Of a DNA stretch of 64,000 nt, positions 59,301-64,000 are shown one piece after another. How positions within the stretch are numbered: position 1 is the first letter of the stretch; every line of letters starts with the position of its first letter. The position numbers were made by a program, and so were the translations under genes. The stretch is from Fomes fomentarius (taxonomy: Eukaryota; Basidiomycota; Agaricomycetes; Polyporales; Polyporaceae): NCBI GenBank assembly GCA_022606135.1, contig JABYQN010000010.1:558001-622000 (forward strand), in the 5' to 3' direction. The notes under the pieces were generated by a model. The model was not told the DNA's origin. It searched no databases and was given only the letters and a program-made list of their open reading frames with translations.

Positions 59301-60187
59301 ATTGACGCTTTGGACTCCCAACCAAGATCATATCCGACCGAGGACCACAGTTCAAGTCTGCATTCACCGCAGAACTAGGACGACTTCTAGGAATCACACT
59401 CTCGATCTCGACTGCCTACCACCCACAGAGCGATGGCTCCACCGAGCGAGTGAACCAAGAACTCGAACTCTACCTCCGCATCTTCATTGAAGACCAACCT
59501 GGAGACTGGGCGAACCGTCTCATTGACGCTGGAATGGCCCACAACAACCGAACACATTCCGCCAGAGGAACCTCTCCCTTCTATCTTATGATGGGCTACG
59601 AACCGACATTGATCCCTACCACCTACCCCAAGACAGGCAAGGTTTCGATCCAGCAACACCTCATTGCACTCCAGAAGGCTCGAGACGAGGCCCTAGCTGC
59701 ACACGAACTGGCCCGGCAAGTTATGGCCGAGCGAATCACCAAGCACTTTGTCCCATTCAAGAAGGGTCAGAAGGTCTACCTCGACGGCCGGAACCTGAAA
59801 CTCCGATACGCCAACTGGAAACTTGCCCCAAAACGGGAAGGACCCTTCGTCATCACTGACGTCATCAATCCCCTGAACTATTGTCTCGACCTGCCCAGCC
59901 ACTGGAGGATTCACCCCGTTTTCCACGCTTCCCTCCTCGTGCCCTATCACGAGAACGACACGCATGGCCCCAATCACCCTAGACCTGCTCCAGAAATGAT
60001 CGAAGGTGAAGAAGAATACGAAGTCGAGGCCATTCTAGGTCATAAGAAGTACCGTGGGAAGTACCGATATCTGGTCAAGTGGAAAGGATACTCCTCGGCG
60101 GAAAACTCCTGGGAACCCGAAGAGAACCTCCTGCCTGGTGCTGAAGAAGACCTCCTTGCCTATAAGAAGGCCAAGCGGCTCACCTGA
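56319..60187 (+). pseudogene. Gypsy-2 pol (protease-RT-RNase H-integrase-chromodomain), inactivated
   Basis: Protease [13 protein letters not shown] (about 56,450). [21 protein letters not shown] with IYMDDILIFS (about 57,850). RNase [15 protein letters not shown] and LNRRQARW. Integrase zinc-binding [17 protein letters not shown] and [12 protein letters not shown]-terminal chromodomain [20 protein letters not shown] ... [16 protein letters not shown]; stop TGA 60,185-60,187. Breaks: TGA at 57,735-57,737 (KTH*GLFEP), TGA at 57,903-57,905, TAG at 58,232-58,234 (NTLK*RFAS), TGA at 59,303-59,305 (HVY*RFGLP), and a one-base loss near 58,050 between MDPVKVKG and LEWTEP. The three TGA codons fit CGA ancestors. 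Confidence 0.9.
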
Positions 60188-60526
60188 ATGCCCCATCATT
60201 CATGCTCGCAATCATCGCCCTCCTGTGCCTGTACATCCTCCTCCTCCTCGTCATTACCCTCGCCACCATCGCCTACCTCCTGCGTGAGTTTGCCATCCAG
60301 CTGCTCAAGCATACCCTTCACACTTGTGACCACCCCCACAAGCACGATTCCTCGGGCTGGTAAGCCCATGATTACCCTCGCCCTCATTTTCGTTCTTGCT
60401 GTCGTTCTTGCCACCTATTTCCTTATCCTTCCGTTTGTCGTCGTCTCCTTCTCCCGCCTCTTTACCACCCTCCATTTCCTACTCGACTTTCGCAACCCCC
60501 TAGACCCCGAAAAAGACAACATCTGA
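60188..60526 (+). CDS. Gypsy-2 hydrophobic ORF(s) directly after pol
   Basis: The pol stop abuts an ATG (TGAATG). The ORF starting at 60,188 (112 codons) begins Ser/Pro-rich and ends in a membrane-like segment (MITLALIFVLAVVLATYFLI, then LPFVVVSFSRLF). An overlapping frame at 60,202-60,363 encodes a separate 53-residue peptide that is almost all membrane helix (MLAIIALLCLYILLLLVITL). The latter frame ends at 60,363, six bases before the internal ATG at 60,369. Two adjacent single-span peptides, or one frameshifted membrane protein, are both possible. The 112-codon ORF ends TGA|ATG into ORF3. Confidence 0.45.
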   Translation: MPHHSCSQSSPSCACTSSSSSSLPSPPSPTSCVSLPSSCSSIPFTLVTTPTSTIPRAGKPMITLALIFVLAVVLATYFLILPFVVVSFSRLFTTLHFLLDFRNPLDPEKDNI

Positions 60527-61700
60527 ATGGGCCCCCCTCTCTACTCCCTCCGGACTACCGACCTTTCTCCATCACTGACCCTCGTTGACAACACCTTGCA
60601 AGAACGGTCGACCTCGCCTCCTATGCGGTTTGACGAGATTCGTGCAGTCCTAGATGATCGCAACAAAGACACGTCACTTTGGCGCGCGCTCGCACACTTC
60701 TATGACAACTATCACCTAGACTCATTCGAAGAGCTCCTCTTCCCACACGAAACCGTGAACAGCCTCCTCTCAGTCCATCTGAGCCTGGTCAAAAGTCGCA
60801 TCCAACACGACCGGCTCATTCCATTGGTGGAAACGTTCCGCGAAGTACTTGAATCCCCCGATGGACAACTGGAGTCACTCGTCAGCGAGATCCTTGCAGA
60901 CCTTCAGCAAAGCCGAAGCAAGCTCGACGACAGTCTCGAGATTGTCGAGTATGCACTCGATGATGTCGGCCTCGTACCAGTATTTCAGGGACTCTTCCCC
61001 TGGATCTTCCATGACCACCCCGCGACGGCCTCGCAACTCCCTGTGCCAAGCTCCCCTCTTATCCAGCAGGCACGTCTGGGTCAACCACGCCTGCTCGCAG
61101 GGACCACACACCCTTGTTCCCCGACTCCGTTTGAACGACGACTCTGTCCTCAGTGCAATTCGAATTTGGAGAACATATCGCCAACTCCCGCAATGGCTGG
61201 TAGTCCGACCGGACAGGACCCCATGCTCGCAGCGCTGAGCCATCACTTCCCGCTCTTGGTCATGCCAGCGAAGAAGAGACTCACATGGGTGACTCCCCAC
61301 CGCCACTACCAGTTCCGCCGCCAGGCACGTATCCAGGTCCCTATCGCTCCCCACTCGCAGATCGAACCCATATTCCAGTACCTGTTGCGCTGCCAAATGT
61401 CGCCTCGGCGTCCACGCCCGTACAATGCGGGTTTTGCCTGGGCAATGGACATGACTACGTCACATGCCCTTACTGGATCTGTCCAGGCTGTGGTGTCTGC
61501 GCCCCGGTCACACTCCTGATTTGTGCCCAAACCCTAGACGTCCACACACCTGGGATGCTTGGGCCGCTCTTTACCAGCACGATGATCCAGGACCAGCCCC
61601 TCCCCGACTGGCGACGCCATTAGTATCCTTCACTGGCCCGACAGCCCAGAGGTTCGAGACACGGCACGCACGGAGGACCCTGACATCGAGGGTTGATTAA
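60527..61700 (+). pseudogene. Gypsy-2 ORF3 region, unknown protein with CCHC-like motifs
   Basis: ATG 60,527 directly follows the previous stop. The first frame is open to 61,519 (330 codons) and is helical in its N-terminal half (FDEIRAVLDDRNKDTSLWRA; ESLVSEILADLQQSRSKLDD). From about 61,285 a second frame looks more protein-like: Pro-rich, then CGFCLGNGHDYVTC (a CX2CX4HX4C zinc knuckle) and CPGCGVC. A third frame continues with PGHTPDLCPNPRRPHTWDAW. The change of frame twice suggests indels. The order helical domain then zinc knuckles is gag-like, but it lies after pol. Function unknown. Confidence 0.55.
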
Positions 61701-61735
61701 GTTCTCCAGTGGAGAACTCGCATACGGAGGGGTTA

Positions 61736-61824
61736 TGTTACGACGGTTATGGTCACGGTCACAGTCACGCCCGGCCCGTTCTTTTTCATCTTTCCTTTTT
61801 CACTCTAATGGTCTTGCCCCAGTC
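61736..61824 (+). repeat. truncated Gypsy-2 3' LTR (first 89 bp)
   Basis: It matches 54,289-54,377 with four transitions. It follows ACGGAGGGG (polypurine-like) and stops at CCCCAGTC, where Gypsy-1 pol sequence begins without any gap. Confidence 0.9.
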
Positions 61825-63091
61825 ATGTACCACGACGTCCCAGTCATGGGACATCCGGGAATTCAAAAAAACATACGACCTGGTAAAACGAGAATTCATG
61901 TGGACAGGCATGCGCAAATTCGTAACTCAGTATGTCAAGGGTTGCGCAATCTGCCAGACATGTAAAGTCAACACACACCCTCTCAGACCAGAACTTATGC
62001 CAATTCCCCATAGCAGAGATACCCGACCATTCAGAACGATCACAATGGATTATATCACGGATCTACCCGAGTCAGAAGGGTATAATGCCATCCAAGTAGT
62101 GGTGGATCATGATGTGTCCAAGGCAGCGGTGTTCTCTCCTTGCACAAAGAATGTCACAGCGGAAGAAGCTATGGATATTCTCCAAAGGGACGTATACAAA
62201 CGGTTTGGATTACCTGCAAAGATTATATCAGACCGAGGACCACAATTCATATCGAAGGCATTCAAGGAGTTACACCGAACTTTAGGAATTGAGACAGCTC
62301 TAAGTACAGCCTATCATCCTCAGACAGACGGACAAACGGAACGAGTTGACCAGGAGTTAGACTTGGCCCTACGGATATATTGTGCAAACAATCCGGAAAA
62401 TTGGGTGAGACTACTCCCTCAATTTGAATTTGCACACAATCAGCGGACACACTCAGTTACCGGGAAGTCTCCGTTTGAACTTCTTCATGGGTATCAACCG
62501 GAGGCTGTTGGAACCGTTAGAACAGAACAAAAGCACCCAAGCACAGAAGAGAGACTGCGCAGTCTCCAAGAAGCCCGAGAGAACACCATCGCAGCACATG
62601 CGCAAGCTGCGGCAGCCATGGCCCAACGGCTTCCTGCCCTGAATATACCACTAAAACAGGGAGACCAAGTGCTTCTAGACACAAAGAACTTAAAACTTCC
62701 ATATCCATCCCGGAAACTGACACCAAAACGGGTAGGACCATTTGTAATCACCAAGGTCTTAGGACCAGTCACATTCGAACTGAAACTTCCAAAGACATGG
62801 AAAATGCATCCGGTGTTTCATGCAGGGCTTCTGACTCTGTATACGACTACTAAGGAACATGGACCGGATTATACCCGACCACCACCTGATCCATCACCAG
62901 ACGACACAGAAGGGAATGAAGAATGGGAAGTCGAAGCAATTCTGAATCATCGAGTCAGACGAAAAAAGAAACAATATCTCATAGCATGGAAAGGGTGGCC
63001 GGCAGCTGAAAATTCATGGGAATCGGAGAAGAACCTCAAACATGCGCAGACAGTGCTCAAAGCATATAAAAAGAGGCACAAGTTGACGTGA
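61825..63091 (+). pseudogene. Gypsy-1 integrase and chromodomain, 5'-truncated copy
   Basis: The same integrase ([16 protein letters not shown]) and chromodomain (WKGWPAAENSWE) as at 50,300-51,566; stop at 63,089-63,091. Protease, RT and RNase H are absent. Confidence 0.9.
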
Positions 63092-63387
63092 ACACACCAA
63101 CTCATTCCCCAGCGCTCACAGTAACCACCACAGCCAACCAGAATCAGCCATGTCTTCTTTCCACACTCGCACTCACTCTCGCAGTAACTATTCCAACATT
63201 CACAATGTTCCTAAAGCCCCTCGTTTCATTCTGGAGCATCGCCCTGTCCATTATTCCCATCTCCCACGCCATACCATCTCCACCGACCCTGATGGAAGCC
63301 TGTCCGACCGTATCGGATGGGTCCTCCTCCATAAGGACCTTGTGGGACACGTTGAGGCTCGCCTCCGTCACATCCCTCATGCCGTAG
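63088..63387 (+). CDS. short hydrophobic ORF, second copy
   Basis: Identical frame to 51,563-51,862, overlapping the pol stop by GTGA, with the same two membrane-like stretches. Confidence 0.3.
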   Translation: MNTPTHSPALTVTTTANQNQPCLLSTLALTLAVTIPTFTMFLKPLVSFWSIALSIIPISHAIPSPPTLMEACPTVSDGSSSIRTLWDTLRLASVTSLMP

Positions 63388-64000
63388 CTTCAGCTGGAGC
63401 ATACCGGGCCCTTGCTCGGGCGGCACCTTCTTATGGGGTCCTCAAGAGATACGTCCCCAGGCTGGGGGCCCCCAAGAAGGAGAAGACGGTAGCAATGCAG
63501 GCTCTCGACGAAGCCTATCAGGCGACAATTCAGGCCGCGGAACAAGTCATCGATACCTTGGTGACACCGGTTGTTGCCCGGGCTCTTGCAGATCTCATGC
63601 CTCTCCGTAACCAGCATGTCACAGAGAACCACGGATGGATTCTCAATTTCCCAGAGCGTTTCCAAGACCATCAAGGAAACACCTCAGAGCCGCCATCCTG
63701 GTCGCCGGTCTCATGGGACCCATGGGGTCCTTCTCCAAACCATGCCGACAGGGAAGTGGCGTGGGGCCCTTCTCCAAAGCATGGCGACGAAGAAGCAGAC
63801 ACGCCGGAGTCTACCCCGTCCCTGTCGCCATCTTCATTACCCCCTCTGGAGCGGCTCGACCTGCGGTCAGTTGAGGAGGTTGATGAGCAGGATACCGCTG
63901 TCGTTGCAGCAGGAGATCCCTCACCGACACCACCGCCATCCGCGACCACACCACCTGACGACGGCATCCCACACTTGCGGCGGTATCGGATGATGCGCGG
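63150..64000 (+). CDS. Gypsy-1 ORF3, second copy, cut by the window edge
   Basis: ATG 63,150 (MSSFHTRTHSRS). The frame is open to the window end, so about 284 of 377 residues are present. One codon change was seen, Cys to Arg, from the T/C difference at 63,360. The frame is intact so far. Confidence 0.7.
   Translation, partial: MSSFHTRTHSRSNYSNIHNVPKAPRFILEHRPVHYSHLPRHTISTDPDGSLSDRIGWVLLHKDLVGHVEARLRHIPHAVASAGAYRALARAAPSYGVLKRYVPRLGAPKKEKTVAMQALDEAYQATIQAAEQVIDTLVTPVVARALADLMPLRNQHVTENHGWILNFPERFQDHQGNTSEPPSWSPVSWDPWGPSPNHADREVAWGPSPKHGDEEADTPESTPSLSPSSLPPLERLDLRSVEEVDEQDTAVVAAGDPSPTPPPSATTPPDDGIPHLRRYRMMR

Larger units (their letters stand above)
54289..61824 (+). mobile_element. Gypsy-2: second chromovirus with extra 3' ORFs, 3' LTR truncated
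   Basis: The 5' LTR is 54,289-54,767 (479 bp). The element then has a self-primer PBS, gag, pol with chromodomain, a hydrophobic ORF, ORF3 with zinc-knuckle-like motifs, and a 3' LTR that stops after 89 bp at 61,824. The 89 bp differ from the 5' LTR at four sites, all transitions, so it is older than Gypsy-1. The coding DNA is more GC-rich than Gypsy-1, showing a different family. Pol has four stops and a frameshift. Confidence 0.9.
61825..64000 (+). mobile_element. second Gypsy-1 3' half fused to the Gypsy-2 LTR stub
   Basis: From 61,825 to the window end the sequence repeats 50,300-52,475 at a constant offset of 11,525. I saw one substitution (T at 51,835, C at 63,360), and the same seven-A frameshift is present. 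It starts in the middle of pol, so it is a truncated or recombinant copy. Because the Gypsy-2 LTR stub supplies upstream codons, an open frame runs from 61,709 to 63,091. Confidence 0.93.

Overview
This window is nuclear DNA of a filamentous basidiomycete, probably an agaricomycete. Genes are split by many 50-90 nt GT-AG introns. One gene is a FunK1 fungal-type protein kinase. The hAT transposase, the copia element and the chromodomain-bearing gypsy elements are also of types common in mushroom-forming fungi. The species cannot be named from the sequence alone.

The left part (1-37,037) is mostly ordinary gene space. In order it holds: the 5' end of an unrecognised gene (- strand); the DEAD-box RNA helicase DBP3 (-); a very large UvrD-type helicase with a TPR-like C-terminal region, resembling TRANK1 (+); an unrecognised 257-residue protein (-); a decayed hAT transposase; a 647 bp TIR element; the heme-pathway enzyme HEM3 (-); a divergent pair NFU1 (-, mitochondrial Fe-S scaffold) and ALG1 (+, ER mannosyltransferase); two small secreted double-psi beta-barrel (RlpA/expansin-like) genes (-); the amphiphysin-like BAR-SH3 gene RVS167 (-) diverging from SDO1 (+, 60S ribosome maturation); a degraded duplicate piece of the RVS167 BAR region; and a FunK1 kinase (-). 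The host genes do not form an obvious pathway cluster. Ribosome biogenesis appears twice (DBP3, SDO1).

The right part (37,865-64,000) is a stack of retroelements. A copia element (-) sits next to three LTR-derived segments, its frame broken by one stop and three frameshifts. It is followed by Gypsy-1 (44,745-53,412, + strand, identical-length 507 bp LTRs), a DNA-transposon fragment, Gypsy-2 (54,289-61,824, + strand, 3' LTR cut short), and a second, almost identical copy of the Gypsy-1 3' half. That copy is joined directly to the Gypsy-2 LTR stub and runs off the right edge.

The most interesting signals lie in the two gypsy elements. Both are chromodomain-bearing. Both carry, two bases after the 5' LTR, an 11-13 nt segment that is the exact reverse complement of the predicted transcript start 34-35 nt downstream of a TATA box. 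This is the self-priming arrangement known from Tf1/sushi elements. In both, gag ends in a T5 tract overlapping its stop codon, with pol in the -1 frame. Both also carry additional ORFs after pol: a short hydrophobic ORF and then a 330-380 residue ORF of unknown function. In Gypsy-2 the downstream region also encodes zinc-knuckle-like motifs. Gypsy-1 is preceded by a perfect 448 bp inverted copy of its own LTR. Several TE frames are interrupted by TGA where CGA is the likely ancestor, suggesting CpG deamination. Others are broken at homopolymer runs, where assembly error must be considered.
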